From: DATAGF01 sp963834875 | GTDB taxonomy: Bacteria > Actinomycetota > Thermoleophilia > Miltoncostaeales > Miltoncostaeaceae | DNA length: 64,000 nucleotides | Direction of reading: 5' to 3' | Assembly (NCBI GenBank): GCA_963834875.1 | Contig: CAWIDG010000033.1 | Span: 124,001-188,000, forward strand | Part shown: positions 1-8,058 of the stretch, piece by piece | Position numbering within the stretch: the stretch's first letter is position 1 | Layout of the letters: each line of letters opens with the position of its first letter | Notes under the pieces: model-generated | What the model was told of the DNA's origin: nothing | The model's input: only the letters and a program-made list of their open reading frames with translations | Database searches by the model: none | Program-made: the position numbers and the translations under genes

Positions 1-226
1 ACGCCGTCGGGCCCGAGGCGGGCCTGGGCGCCGGCCTGGGGCTGGGCGATGCCCTCGCGCTGGCGGTGGCGCTCGAGCGGAACCGCGGACCCGGACGCGC
101 GCCTGCGCCGACTACGAGCTCTGGCGCCGGCCGGCCGTGCGGCCCTACGAGGAGATCGGCGCCGCCGGCGCCCGCGTGGCCCGCGGCGGCGTCAAGCCGC
201 CCGAGGAGATCTGGCCGCCGCCGTAG
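1..226 (+). CDS. C-terminal part of a probable FAD-dependent monooxygenase (frame-broken)
   Basis: The open end of a gene enters from the left edge. The first frame reads GLGLGDALALAVALE, which resembles the FAD-binding tail of aromatic hydroxylase-type flavoproteins (G-x-N/G-L-x-D-A-x-x-L-A). The sense then continues as DPDARLR and finally as DYELWRRPAVRPYEEIG, ending in a TAG at 224-226. Each change of frame is explained by one extra base (near 87 and near 109). The substrate cannot be judged from the tail. The call rests on the short motif and is tentative. Confidence 0.4.
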   Translation, partial: RRRARGGPGRRPGAGRCPRAGGGARAEPRTRTRACADYELWRRPAVRPYEEIGAAGARVARGGVKPPEEIWPPP

Positions 227-240
227 CCCGCGCTCGCGCG

Positions 241-1014
241 CTACGCCCCCTCGAGCGCCCCCCGCCGCCAGAGCGGCTCCTGGCCGAACCGCGCCGCGAG
301 CGCGATGCCCACCCAGTAGAGCGCGACCTGGGGGACCATCAACAGCAGCATGCTCATCGGGTCGCCGCCCGGGAGCACCGCCGCGATCGCCGCGATGGCC
401 ACCAGCGCGACCCGCCAGTGGCGGCGGTAGAGGGCGGCGCTGGCGATGCCCATGCGCGCGAGCGCGGTCATGGCGGCCGGGACCTCGAACAGCAGGCCCG
501 ACGCGAGCAGCATCGTGGTGACGAAGCCGAAGTACTCGCCGGCGCGGAGCTGGGTGTCGAACGCGTCCCCGCCGAAGCCGGTCAGGAACTCCAGGGCCAC
601 CGGCAGGACGACGCCGTAGCCGAAGGCGACGCCGGCGGCGAAGAGCCCGGCCACGCCGGCGACGACCGCCAGCATGACGCGGCGCGGCTGGTCGGCCACC
701 GCCGGGATGACGAACGCGTAGACCTGGTAGAGCCAGACCGGCAGCGCCAGGAGCACGGCCGCCCAGAACGAGATCTTCAGGGTCGTGATGAAGGGCTCGG
801 TCGGGGAGAGGGTGATCAGCCGGTCGTCGCCCGGGAGGGGCCACGTGAGCAGCTCGATGAGCTGGTCGTGCATGGCGTACGCCCCGGCGAAGGCGACGAC
901 CAGCGCGAGGACGCTGATGATCGCGCGCCGGCGCAGCTCGTCGAGGTGCTCGACGACGCTCAGCCGCTCGTCGGGCCGCGCCCGCCGCGGGCCGACGGGG
1001 ATGCCGCGGGACAC
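241..1014 (-). CDS. tatC: Sec-independent (Tat) protein translocase subunit TatC
   Basis: Membrane receptor of the twin-arginine translocation pathway, which exports folded proteins. The 257-residue product begins with a cytoplasmic stretch carrying SVVEHLDELRRR, the TatC hallmark near the N-terminus. Six hydrophobic segments follow, and the first periplasmic loop contains LSPTEPFITTLK, another conserved TatC block. The start is a GTG. It lies 12 bases downstream of tatA in the same direction, so the two probably form one transcript. Length is normal for the family. Confidence 0.95.
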   Translation of the reverse strand: MSRGIPVGPRRARPDERLSVVEHLDELRRRAIISVLALVVAFAGAYAMHDQLIELLTWPLPGDDRLITLSPTEPFITTLKISFWAAVLLALPVWLYQVYAFVIPAVADQPRRVMLAVVAGVAGLFAAGVAFGYGVVLPVALEFLTGFGGDAFDTQLRAGEYFGFVTTMLLASGLLFEVPAAMTALARMGIASAALYRRHWRVALVAIAAIAAVLPGGDPMSMLLLMVPQVALYWVGIALAARFGQEPLWRRGALEGA

Positions 1015-1026
1015 GGTCCCAGCGCC

Positions 1027-1218
1027 CTAGGAGCGGGAGCTCGCGTCGTCGGCCGGCTCGGCGGCCGCCTCGTCCCGGGTGTCGTTGGTCAGGCCGTCCT
1101 TGAAGTCGCGGATGCCGCGGCCGATCGAGCGCCCCATCTCCGGCAGCCGCTTGGGGCCGAAGACGAGCAGGGCGATCGCGAGGACGATGACGATCTGGAT
1201 CGGTGCGATGTCGAACAC
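1027..1218 (-). CDS. tatA: Twin-arginine translocase subunit TatA
   Basis: Small pore-forming Tat component of 63 residues. An N-terminal transmembrane helix (residues about 3-20) is followed by the FGPKRLPEMGRSIG hinge and amphipathic helix, then a charged acidic tail. The start chosen is the GTG at 1218, because GGAGG lies 7 bases upstream and the family has almost nothing before the membrane helix; longer upstream readings have no TatA character. It is followed directly by tatC. No TatB is seen, so this is likely a TatA/TatC system as in many Gram-positive bacteria. Confidence 0.93.
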   Translation of the reverse strand: MFDIAPIQIVIVLAIALLVFGPKRLPEMGRSIGRGIRDFKDGLTNDTRDEAAAEPADDASSRS

Positions 1219-1268
1219 GATGCCTCCGGTCGGTGGCGTGACCACACCGGATACGCCCCCCGGCGGAC

Positions 1269-1299
1269 CGCGGATCACACGGCGCCTCCGTGATCCGCG
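1269..1299. repeat. 10-bp perfect inverted repeat between tatA and the ferritin-like gene
   Basis: CGCGGATCAC at 1269-1278 is matched by its exact complement at 1290-1299 with an 11-base spacer. It lies in the 135-bp divergent gap between tatA (leftward) and the ferritin-like gene (rightward). It could be a regulator's operator or a transcript hairpin. No T-run follows, so a terminator is less likely. Confidence 0.6.
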
Positions 1300-1353
1300 C
1301 CGCGCGGCCGAGCGTAAGGGGAGTGACCACTTCCCCTTCCGGAGGTCCGACAG

Positions 1354-1944
1354 ATGACCACGCTCACGAGCCGGGGCGAGTTCCTCACCGCCGGCATGGG
1401 CGGCGGGCTCGCGCTGGTGGCAGGAGGATCGCTCCTGGCCGCCGCCGCAGGCCCCGCGCTCGGGCAGGCCACGGGCGACGTCGCCATCGCCAAGCTGGCC
1501 GCCACGGCCGAGCTGCTCGCGATCGACGTCTACGGGCGCGCGATCAAGACCGGCTTCTTCACAGGCGACGTCCTCGGGTATCTGCAGGGCGCGCGCCAGA
1601 ACGAGCAGGACCACTACGACGCGCTGGCCGGGGTGCTCGGCGCCGAGGCGCCCAAGGGGGTCAAGTTCCGGTACCCGATGGGCACCTTCGCGAGCGCGCA
1701 GAGCATCGCCGCGACGGGCGTGGCGCTCGAGACGGCCTTCGTCGGCGCCTACCTGGGAGCCGTCGACGCGCTCGAGAGCAACGACCTGAAGGCGGTCGCC
1801 GGGCAGATCGGCGCGAACGAGGCCCAGCACCTCACGACCTTCAAGCGGCTCGACGCCGGGAACAGGCTCGTCCCCAACCCGTCGTTCCCGAAGAGCCTCA
1901 CCGCCAAGCAGGCGACCGCCGCCGTGACCCCGTTCCTCGCATGA
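1354..1944 (+). CDS. Exported ferritin-like domain protein (paralogue 1)
   Basis: A 196-residue protein of the ferritin_2-like four-helix family. An N-terminal hydrophobic signal (about residues 12-38, ending AAAAGPALGQA) is followed by the ferritin-like fold, with ARQNEQDHYDAL and QIGANEAQHLTTF as the two recognisable E/H-bearing helices that could hold a di-metal site. GGAGG sits 10 bases before the ATG. The next gene is a clear paralogue overlapping it by 4 bases (ATGA) or starting slightly later. The role is unknown; stress protection or metal storage outside the membrane is inferred. Confidence 0.8.
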   Translation: MTTLTSRGEFLTAGMGGGLALVAGGSLLAAAAGPALGQATGDVAIAKLAATAELLAIDVYGRAIKTGFFTGDVLGYLQGARQNEQDHYDALAGVLGAEAPKGVKFRYPMGTFASAQSIAATGVALETAFVGAYLGAVDALESNDLKAVAGQIGANEAQHLTTFKRLDAGNRLVPNPSFPKSLTAKQATAAVTPFLA

Positions 1945-1985
1945 GCGGCCGCATCGACACCCCCGACCCCGACAGGAGACCCCCG

Positions 1986-2618
1986 GTGACCAGCCTCGAC
2001 CGCGCGACCTTCCTCAGCCGGGGCGCCAAGGGCGGCCTCGTGCTCGCCGTGGGCGGCGGCATCCTCGCCGTGGCGGCCTGCGGCGACGACGACGAGCCCG
2101 CCGGCTCCGCGACCACCGCGCCGGCCTCGACGGCCGCCGAGCCGGTCGACGACGTCGCCATCGGCAAGCTGGCCGCCACCGCCGAGCTCCTCGCGATCGA
2201 CTTCTACACGCGAGGGATCGACTCGGGCCTCTTCAAGGCCGACGTGCTCGGCTACATGGTCGCGTCGCGCAAGAACGAGCAGGACCACTACGACGCGCTG
2301 GCCAAGGTGCTCGGAATGGAGACCCCCAGGGGCCTCACATTCGCCTACCCGGACGCGACCTTCGCGTCGGCGGAGAGCATCGCGACCACCGGCACCGCCC
2401 TCGAGGAGGCGTTCGTGGGCGCGTACATGGGCGCCATCCCGGCGCTCAAGGACAACGGCCTCAAGGTGGTCGCGGCCCAGATCGGCGCCAACGAGGCCCA
2501 GCACCTGACGACCTTCAGGTCGCTGGCCGCCGACGGCAAGCTGGTGCCCAACCCCTCGCTGCCCAAGGTGCTGACGGCGGCGGAGGCCACGGCGGCGGTC
2601 ACGCCCTTCCTGAGCTGA
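1986..2618 (+). CDS. Ferritin-like domain lipoprotein (paralogue 2)
   Basis: Paralogue of the preceding gene: SRKNEQDHYDAL, AQIGANEAQHLTTF and the C-terminal AAVTPFL are almost the same. Unlike its partner it carries a lipobox, LAVAAC, followed by acidic residues, so the mature protein should be lipid-anchored at the outer membrane face. The GTG at 1986 is preferred: AGGAG lies 7 bases upstream and the N-terminus then aligns with paralogue 1. An in-frame ATG at 1941 overlaps the previous stop and is an alternative. The pair is probably one operon. Confidence 0.8.
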   Translation: MTSLDRATFLSRGAKGGLVLAVGGGILAVAACGDDDEPAGSATTAPASTAAEPVDDVAIGKLAATAELLAIDFYTRGIDSGLFKADVLGYMVASRKNEQDHYDALAKVLGMETPRGLTFAYPDATFASAESIATTGTALEEAFVGAYMGAIPALKDNGLKVVAAQIGANEAQHLTTFRSLAADGKLVPNPSLPKVLTAAEATAAVTPFLS

Positions 2619-2660
2619 CCGAGGCGGTGGAGGCGCGGCCCGGCGGCCGCGCCCCGCCCC

Positions 2661-3074
2661 TCAGCCGCGCACGCGGAACCCGACGACCCCGCTCACGGCG
2701 TGGCCGTCGGGGCCGGTCACGCGCCAGACCACCCGGTAGGCGCCGGGCTGCTTCCTGGGCCCCGGCCGCTTCAGCTCGACCACCACGCGCGAGGCATCGC
2801 GCGCGGAGACGTACTTCCGCTTGACGAGGTTGTCCGCCCCGTTGCGGGTGGCCCTGACCGTCCCGACCCTCGCGACCGGTCCCGCGAAGACGATCGTCAC
2901 CCTCGCGGGCGTGTGGGCCAGGACGGAGCCGCTCCTCGGGGTGCTCGACACGGCCCCGGTGTGCCCGAGGGCGGTCGCGGCGCCGGCCGCCGCGACGCAG
3001 GATGCCGCGGCCAGCGCCGCGAGGATGGCGCCGCGTCGCAGGGCGGGCGGGTTCGTGAGCGACAGCCGTGGCAT
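2661..3074 (-). CDS. copC: CopC-domain copper-binding exported protein
   Basis: A 137-residue exported protein with an N-terminal signal segment (about residues 15-38) and a CopC/YobA beta-sandwich. The likely Cu(II) ligands are present: a His just after the cleavage region (GHTGAVSSTP), and the Asp and His of GPDGHAVSG near the C-terminus. SGSVLAHTPARVTIVF is the typical first strand region. It is divergent from, and slightly removed from, the ctaG-type gene, suggesting a shared role in copper supply to cytochrome oxidase. Tail stops before a short gap after the ferritin-like gene. Confidence 0.85.
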   Translation of the reverse strand: MPRLSLTNPPALRRGAILAALAAASCVAAAGAATALGHTGAVSSTPRSGSVLAHTPARVTIVFAGPVARVGTVRATRNGADNLVKRKYVSARDASRVVVELKRPGPRKQPGAYRVVWRVTGPDGHAVSGVVGFRVRG

Positions 3075-3127
3075 CGACGGCCAGTATGGCCCCCGGCGTA
3101 TGCGACCATCGCGATGTGAGGTCTCCC

Positions 3128-4117
3128 ATGCCCATGATCGCCGCCGCCGGCTTCATGGCGCTGGCCGTCGCGCTCACGGCGCTCGCCTCCGGCGGCGTGT
3201 CCCACCTCGGCCATTCGGGGCCCTCCGCCCAGGCCACGACCGACCTGAGCGAGCTGTGGGCGGTGCCGCCGGTGGAGGTCGCCGCCATCCTCATCGCCGC
3301 CGCGCTCTACGCGGGGCGGGTCCGCCGCGTCCCCGGCGTGGTGTCGGGGTGGCGGCAGGCGTCCTTCGCCGCGGGGATCGCGGTCCTGCTCGTCGCCGTG
3401 TGCTCGCCGCTCGGCGGCATCGCCCAGCAGGGCCTGCTGAGCGCCCACATGCTCCAGCACACGCTGATCGGCGCCGTCGCGCCGCTCCTCCTGCTGCTCG
3501 GCATGCCGCGGGCGTTCCTCGAGCCGCTCGTCTCGCCGGCCTGGCGGCGCCGCCTCGCACGCGTGCTGCACCCGGCCGTCGCCTTCCCGCTGTGGGCCGT
3601 CGGGACCATCCTCTGGCTGCTCCCGGCGGTGCACCACGAGGTGCTCGAGAGCGCGCCGCTGTGGATCCTGCAGCAGGCGTCGTTCCTGGCCCTCGGGCTG
3701 GTCCTCTGGGCGCCGGTCGTCGAGAGCCTCCCCGCGCCGCACTGGTTCTCGACCGGGTGGAAGTGCGGCTACATGGTCGGGGTCTGGGTCGTCGGGCTGT
3801 CGATCGCCAACGTCTACTGGTTCTCGGGGACCACCTTCTACGACTCGCACGCCGCCGCGGCGGCGGCGTGGAGCGTCGAGCCGCTCGAGGACCAGGCGAA
3901 CGCCGGGACCGTGATGATGGTGCTGCACTGCCTGCTGGCGTTCGGGGCGATCGCGGTGCTCTTCTTCCGCCAGGCCCGCGAGGGCGAGCTGCGCCAGCGG
4001 CTCCTCGAGGCCGGCGTCGACCCGGACCGGGTCGAGCGCGCCACGCGCGCGGGCACGGCCGACGCGCTCGCCCGGGCGCACGGGGTCCCGGTGCGCACGC
4101 GCGCCGGCATCGACTGA
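3128..4117 (+). CDS. ctaG: CtaG-type cytochrome c oxidase assembly protein
   Basis: Polytopic membrane protein of the caa3-type CtaG family, thought to help deliver copper during cytochrome oxidase assembly. About seven hydrophobic segments are visible. HMLQHTLIGAVAPLLLLLG is the typical conserved His-containing helix. The ATG at 3128 is preferred because GTGAGG lies just upstream; a longer reading from 3068 would overlap the divergent copC gene. The C-terminus is a charged cytoplasmic tail. Neighbouring copC supports a copper role. Confidence 0.8.
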   Translation: MPMIAAAGFMALAVALTALASGGVSHLGHSGPSAQATTDLSELWAVPPVEVAAILIAAALYAGRVRRVPGVVSGWRQASFAAGIAVLLVAVCSPLGGIAQQGLLSAHMLQHTLIGAVAPLLLLLGMPRAFLEPLVSPAWRRRLARVLHPAVAFPLWAVGTILWLLPAVHHEVLESAPLWILQQASFLALGLVLWAPVVESLPAPHWFSTGWKCGYMVGVWVVGLSIANVYWFSGTTFYDSHAAAAAAWSVEPLEDQANAGTVMMVLHCLLAFGAIAVLFFRQAREGELRQRLLEAGVDPDRVERATRAGTADALARAHGVPVRTRAGID

Positions 4118-4133
4118 CCGCCCCGTCCGCCGG

Positions 4134-4603
4134 CTACGCCGCCCGGCAGTCGCCGCAACGTCCCCAGAGGATCACGTCGTGGCCGTCAACGTCGAACTCG
4201 GCGCCGGTCGCCGCGGCGTCGAGCGCCCGCTCGAGGCCGGGGTCCTCGAAGGGCCGCACCACGCCGCAGTCGACGCACACGACGTGGTGGTGGTGCTCGC
4301 CGCCCGGCATCGCGGGCTCGTACCGGGCCACGCCTCCGCCCAGGTCCAGGCGCTGCACGAGCCCCAGGCTCACGAGCAGATCCAGCACCCGGTAGACGCT
4401 CGCGATCCCCACGGACCGGCCGGCGTCGCGGAGCTGGTCGAAGATCTCCTGCGCCGAGCGGCAGCAGTCCTGGGCCGCGAGCGACTCGATCACGGCGCGG
4501 CGCGCGCCGCCGGAGCGGTGCCCGGCGCGGGCGACCCGGTCGAGCGCGTGGCCGGCCCAGAGCGCGCCCGGGTCGCCGGCGCGGGAGCGGCGCGGGCGCC
4601 CAT
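4134..4603 (-). CDS. zur: Fur-family metal regulator, probably the zinc repressor Zur (frame-broken near the start)
   Basis: The winged-helix part reads RSAQEIFDQLRD and VGIASVYRVLDLL, and the dimer/metal part carries EHHHHVVCVDCG and GRCGDC, the two CxxC pairs of Fur proteins. From 4493 upstream the same frame still has sensible Fur sequence (AGHRSGGARRAVIES) but no start codon. The ATG at 4603, 3 bases from the znuC stop, is in another frame, so one frame break near the N-terminus is likely. Placement directly after znuABC points to zinc rather than iron. It would repress zinc uptake when zinc is bound. Confidence 0.75.
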
Positions 4604-4605
4604 CC

Positions 4606-5388
4606 TCAGTGCGGCTCGTCGTGGTCGTGGCGATGCACCGGGTCCATGACGAGCTCGGACCCTCCCGGGAGCTCGGCGAGCACCAGCCCGAAGGTCTCCG
4701 TCACCGCCTCCCGGGTGAGCACCTCGGCCGGCGGCCCGTAGCCGACGACGCGCCCGGCGAGCAGCAGGGCGCCCTCCGCGCCGAGCGCGTCGGTGACGTC
4801 GTGGGTGCAGACGATGACCGAGGCGCCCCGGCGCCGCTCCTCGGCGAGGGCCGCGGCCAGCAGCTCCCGCCCGGCGAGGTCGAGCCCGGAGGTCGGCTCG
4901 TCGAGGATCAGGAGGTCGGCCCGCCAGGCCAGGCACCGGGCGAGGTGCACGCGCTGGCGCTGCCCGCCCGACAGGCCCCCGAGCGCCTCGTCGGCGAGGC
5001 CGGCGACCCCCATCCGGGCCATGCTGTCGCGCACCAGGGCGCGGTCCTCGCCGGTCATGCGGCCGAGCAGCCCGCGGGCCGGGAAGCGGCCCATGGCGAC
5101 GACGTCGCTCGCGCGCAGCGGCAGGACGAAGCCGGTCGGGTGGGCCTGGCCGAGGTACGCCACCCGCGCCGGCGCCGCGCCGGGCGCGCGGCCGAGCACC
5201 CGCAGGCTGCCGGCGACCGGCGCCAACAGCCCCGCGACCGTCTTCACGAGCGTCGACTTGCCCGAGCCGTTGGTGCCGAGCACGGCCAGCGTCGCGCCGG
5301 GGGCGAGCTCCAGGCTCAGCCCCTCCACGACGGGGCGGCCCCCGTACCCCACGGCGAGGCCGTCCGTGGCGAGCGCCGGCCCGCTCAC
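4606..5388 (-). CDS. znuC: Zinc/manganese ABC transporter ATPase (ZnuC-type)
   Basis: A 260-residue ABC ATPase. Walker A is GTNGSGKST, the signature is LSGGQRQRVHLARCL, and Walker B is LLILDEPTSGLDLA. The C-terminal end is His/Asp-rich (HRHDHDEPH), which is common in zinc transport proteins. The GTG start overlaps the znuB stop (GTGA), so translation is probably coupled. With the membrane and binding proteins upstream it forms a full zinc importer. Confidence 0.9.
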   Translation of the reverse strand: MSGPALATDGLAVGYGGRPVVEGLSLELAPGATLAVLGTNGSGKSTLVKTVAGLLAPVAGSLRVLGRAPGAAPARVAYLGQAHPTGFVLPLRASDVVAMGRFPARGLLGRMTGEDRALVRDSMARMGVAGLADEALGGLSGGQRQRVHLARCLAWRADLLILDEPTSGLDLAGRELLAAALAEERRRGASVIVCTHDVTDALGAEGALLLAGRVVGYGPPAEVLTREAVTETFGLVLAELPGGSELVMDPVHRHDHDEPH

Positions 5389-6224
5389 GCCGGCAGGGCC
5401 CGGACGGCCGGGCGACGGAGCGACTGGGCGGTCAGCACCGCGAAGAAGACAGCGACCTCCACGAGGACGATGGACGCGCCGGCCGCCAGATCGTAGTGGT
5501 AGGAGAGCAGCAGCCCGGCGACCACGGACAGCGCGCCGAGGGCGGCGGCGACGGCCATCATGGCCGTGATCCGCCGAGCCACCAGCGCGGCCGTCGCGGG
5601 GGGCGCGATCAGCATCCCGAACACGAGCAGGGTGCCGACCGTCTGGAAGGAGACGACGACCGTCAGGGCCACCATCCCCAGCAGCAGCCACTCGTAGAGC
5701 TCGGCCGAGAAGCCGGCGACCGTCGCGTGCTCGCGGTCGAAGGCCAGCAGCAGGAACGGGCGCGCGCAGGCCGCCGCGACGACCGCGACGGCCACGGCGG
5801 CGCCGAGCTGGAGCCAGACGTCGTCCCACGAGATGCCGAGCACCTCGCCGAAGAGGATGCGGGTCAGATCGCCGCTGAAGCTGTCCGAGCGCGAGACGAT
5901 CACGACGCCCAGCGCCAGCATGCCGACGAACAGCAGGCCGATCGCGGTGTCGCCCGACAGCCGCGAGCGCCGCCGCACGACGCCCACGCCGGCGATCATG
6001 ACGGCCGCCCCGACGACCGCCCCGCCGATGCCCGGCAGCCCCAGCAGGATCGCGCCGGCGATGCCCGGGAGGACCCCGTGGGCGAGCGCGTCGCCGATGA
6101 AGGCGAGGCCCCGGAGGACGACGAAGGTGCCGACGATCGCGCAGGCGACGGCGACGAGGCACCCCGCGAGGAGCGCGCGCAGCATGAACTCGTTGTCGAG
6201 GAAGGGGTCGATGAGCGGGCTCAC
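5385..6224 (-). CDS. znuB: Zinc/manganese ABC transporter permease (ZnuB-type)
   Basis: A 279-residue polytopic membrane protein of the ABC-3 permease family. Early residues FMLRALLAGCLVAV and GDALAHGVLPG are typical of ZnuB/MntB permeases. About eight hydrophobic segments follow. The GTG at 6224 overlaps the znuA stop, and the end overlaps the znuC start, so the three genes are tightly coupled. Confidence 0.9.
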   Translation of the reverse strand: MSPLIDPFLDNEFMLRALLAGCLVAVACAIVGTFVVLRGLAFIGDALAHGVLPGIAGAILLGLPGIGGAVVGAAVMIAGVGVVRRRSRLSGDTAIGLLFVGMLALGVVIVSRSDSFSGDLTRILFGEVLGISWDDVWLQLGAAVAVAVVAAACARPFLLLAFDREHATVAGFSAELYEWLLLGMVALTVVVSFQTVGTLLVFGMLIAPPATAALVARRITAMMAVAAALGALSVVAGLLLSYHYDLAAGASIVLVEVAVFFAVLTAQSLRRPAVRALPA

Positions 6225-7120
6225 GAGCCCCCCAGCCCGCCGGCGACCGCGGCCGCCGCCTCGCGGAGGAAGGTGGCGTAGGAGCCGTCCTCGGGCAGCG
6301 TGTGCGTGCCGACCTCGACCACGCGGGCGCCGGTCTCGTCGGCGATCACGTCCGCGATGTCCTCCGGCGTCCCGACCTCGGTGAAGATGACGGGCGCCCC
6401 GGCCGCGCGCACCGCGTCGCGCAGCCGCGCCAGGCTCCGCGCCGAGGCCTGGGCCTGCGAGCTCAGCGAGGGGACGATCGCGCCGACGGGCTCCAGGCCG
6501 TATCGCTCGGCGAAGTAGCCCATCGACTCGTGGCCGGTCACGAGCACCCGCCGCGCCGGCGGGACGGCCGCGAGCGTCTCCCGCACCTCGGCGTCCAGCG
6601 CGCTGAGTCGCGCGCCGAGGTCGTCGGCGCGGGCCCCGACGTCGAGGCCGACCTCGCGCTCGAGCGCCGGCGCGAGGGCGAGCGCGACGTCGCGCATCGC
6701 GAGCGGGTCCATCCAGATGTGCGGGTCCTCGCTCGGGGCCACGTGGTCCGCGGCCGTGAAGACCGGCACCCCGTCGTCGCGGGCGCGGTCGAGCGCGTCC
6801 TCGAGGCCCTCCTCCAGGTCGCGCCCGTTCTCCACGACGAGGTCGGCGCCGGCGACGGCCTCGATGTCCTTGGCCGAGGGCTCGAAGTCGTGGGGGTCGA
6901 TGCCGTTCGGCATCACGACCTCGACCCGGGCAGCGTCGCCGACGAGGTCCTCCACCACCGTCCCGAGCATCGGGGTCGTGACCACGACCGTCGGCCCGGA
7001 GCCGGCCGCGTCGTCCGAGCCGCACGCGGCCGATGCGATCACGAGGGCGCAGACCAAGGCCGCGGCGACGGCCCGCGGCGGCCCGCCGGGACGAGGGGAA
7101 AGCCCGCGCGACCCAAGCAT
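6221..7120 (-). CDS. znuA: Zinc-binding lipoprotein of an ABC importer (ZnuA-type)
   Basis: Cluster A-1 metal-binding lipoprotein, about 299 residues. The signal ends in ASAACGSDD, a lipobox. Metal ligands can be placed as His in NGIDPHDFEP, His in SEDPHIWMDP and His in TGHESMGYFAERYG; this three-His pattern favours zinc over manganese. There is no long His-rich loop. The ATG at 7120 is chosen; an in-frame ATG at 7144 would place the AT-rich putative operator inside the gene. It is first in a znuA-znuB-znuC-zur array. Confidence 0.85.
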   Translation of the reverse strand: MLGSRGLSPRPGGPPRAVAAALVCALVIASAACGSDDAAGSGPTVVVTTPMLGTVVEDLVGDAARVEVVMPNGIDPHDFEPSAKDIEAVAGADLVVENGRDLEEGLEDALDRARDDGVPVFTAADHVAPSEDPHIWMDPLAMRDVALALAPALEREVGLDVGARADDLGARLSALDAEVRETLAAVPPARRVLVTGHESMGYFAERYGLEPVGAIVPSLSSQAQASARSLARLRDAVRAAGAPVIFTEVGTPEDIADVIADETGARVVEVGTHTLPEDGSYATFLREAAAAVAGGLGGS

Positions 7121-7145
7121 TATAGGAATGACTATCAGAAACATC
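7119..7145. promoter_or_regulatory. AT-rich putative Zur operator/promoter before znuA
   Basis: A short AT-rich island in a GC-rich background lies just before the znuA start and contains TATAGGAATGACTATCA, an imperfect dyad resembling Fur-family boxes. Its place fits repression of znuABC by the linked Zur. Binding is inferred, not shown. Confidence 0.45.
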
Positions 7146-7185
7146 CTCACGGAACCAGCCAGGGCCGGCCGCGTATCGTGGAGGC

Positions 7186-8058
7186 GTGCGCGCCGCCCTC
7201 GCGAGCATCCCCGCCCCGTCGGTGCGCGACCTCGAGCTCGGGCCGCTCGACATCCGCCTCTATGCCCTCTGCATCCTCGCGGGCGTCGTGGTCGCGACCT
7301 GGCTCACGATGCGCCGCTGGAAGGAGCAGGGGGGCGACCCGGACCTCGTCCTCGAGGTGGCGCTGTGGTCGGTCCTGTTCGGCCTGATCGGCGCGCGGCT
7401 CTACCACGTCATCACGAGCTCGGAGGAGATCGGCGACGAGTGGTACTCGCCGATCGCGATCTGGGAGGGGGGCCTCGGCATCTGGGGCGGCGTCGCCCTC
7501 GGCGTCGTCGCCGGCGCCTACGTCACCCACCGGCGCGGGGCCAGCGTGCTGGCGATGATGGACGCCGCGGCGCCGGGGATCCTCATCGCCCAGGGCATCG
7601 GCCGTCTGGGCAACTACTTCAACCAGGAGCTCTTCGGCGGCCCCACCGACCTGCCCTGGGGCCTGGAGGTCGACCCGGACCGGCGCCCGGACGCCTACCC
7701 GGACAACCCGACGTTCCACCCCACCTTCCTCTACGAGATGCTGTGGGACTTCGCCGGGGCCGCGCTCATCATCTGGGCCGGCAGGCGGTTCCGCATCCGG
7801 CCGCCCGGGGTCTTCTGCCTCTACGTGGCGGTGTACTCGCTGGGGCGGCTCTTGTGGGAGGAGCAACTGCGCGTCGACCCGTCGCGCGAGTTCCTCGGGC
7901 AGCGGCTGAACTTCTGGGTGGCCCTGGTGCTCTTCGTCGGCGCGATCGCGGTCTTCGTCTGGTCGCAGCGCCGCGCGCCGGCGGAGCCGCCGGGCGCGGA
8001 GCCGGACGTGCCGCGCACGCCCGGCGGCCGCGCCCGGCCGGCGCGGAAGCGCGCTTAG
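7186..8058 (+). CDS. lgt: Prolipoprotein diacylglyceryl transferase
   Basis: Transfers diacylglycerol from phosphatidylglycerol to the lipobox cysteine of prolipoproteins. The 290-residue membrane protein contains the Lgt signature GIGRLGNYFNQELFG and IWEGGLGIWGGVALG, the form with Trp in place of the E. coli His that is usual in actinobacteria. About seven membrane segments are visible. The start is a GTG at 7186. It is divergent from znuA. The C-terminal tail after about residue 262 is charged and variable. Confidence 0.95.
   Translation: MRAALASIPAPSVRDLELGPLDIRLYALCILAGVVVATWLTMRRWKEQGGDPDLVLEVALWSVLFGLIGARLYHVITSSEEIGDEWYSPIAIWEGGLGIWGGVALGVVAGAYVTHRRGASVLAMMDAAAPGILIAQGIGRLGNYFNQELFGGPTDLPWGLEVDPDRRPDAYPDNPTFHPTFLYEMLWDFAGAALIIWAGRRFRIRPPGVFCLYVAVYSLGRLLWEEQLRVDPSREFLGQRLNFWVALVLFVGAIAVFVWSQRRAPAEPPGAEPDVPRTPGGRARPARKRA

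Noticed and set aside
49..1293. Long plus-strand reading across tatC and tatA
   Set aside because: Arg/Asp-rich shadow of the minus-strand genes in high-GC DNA, with no motif.
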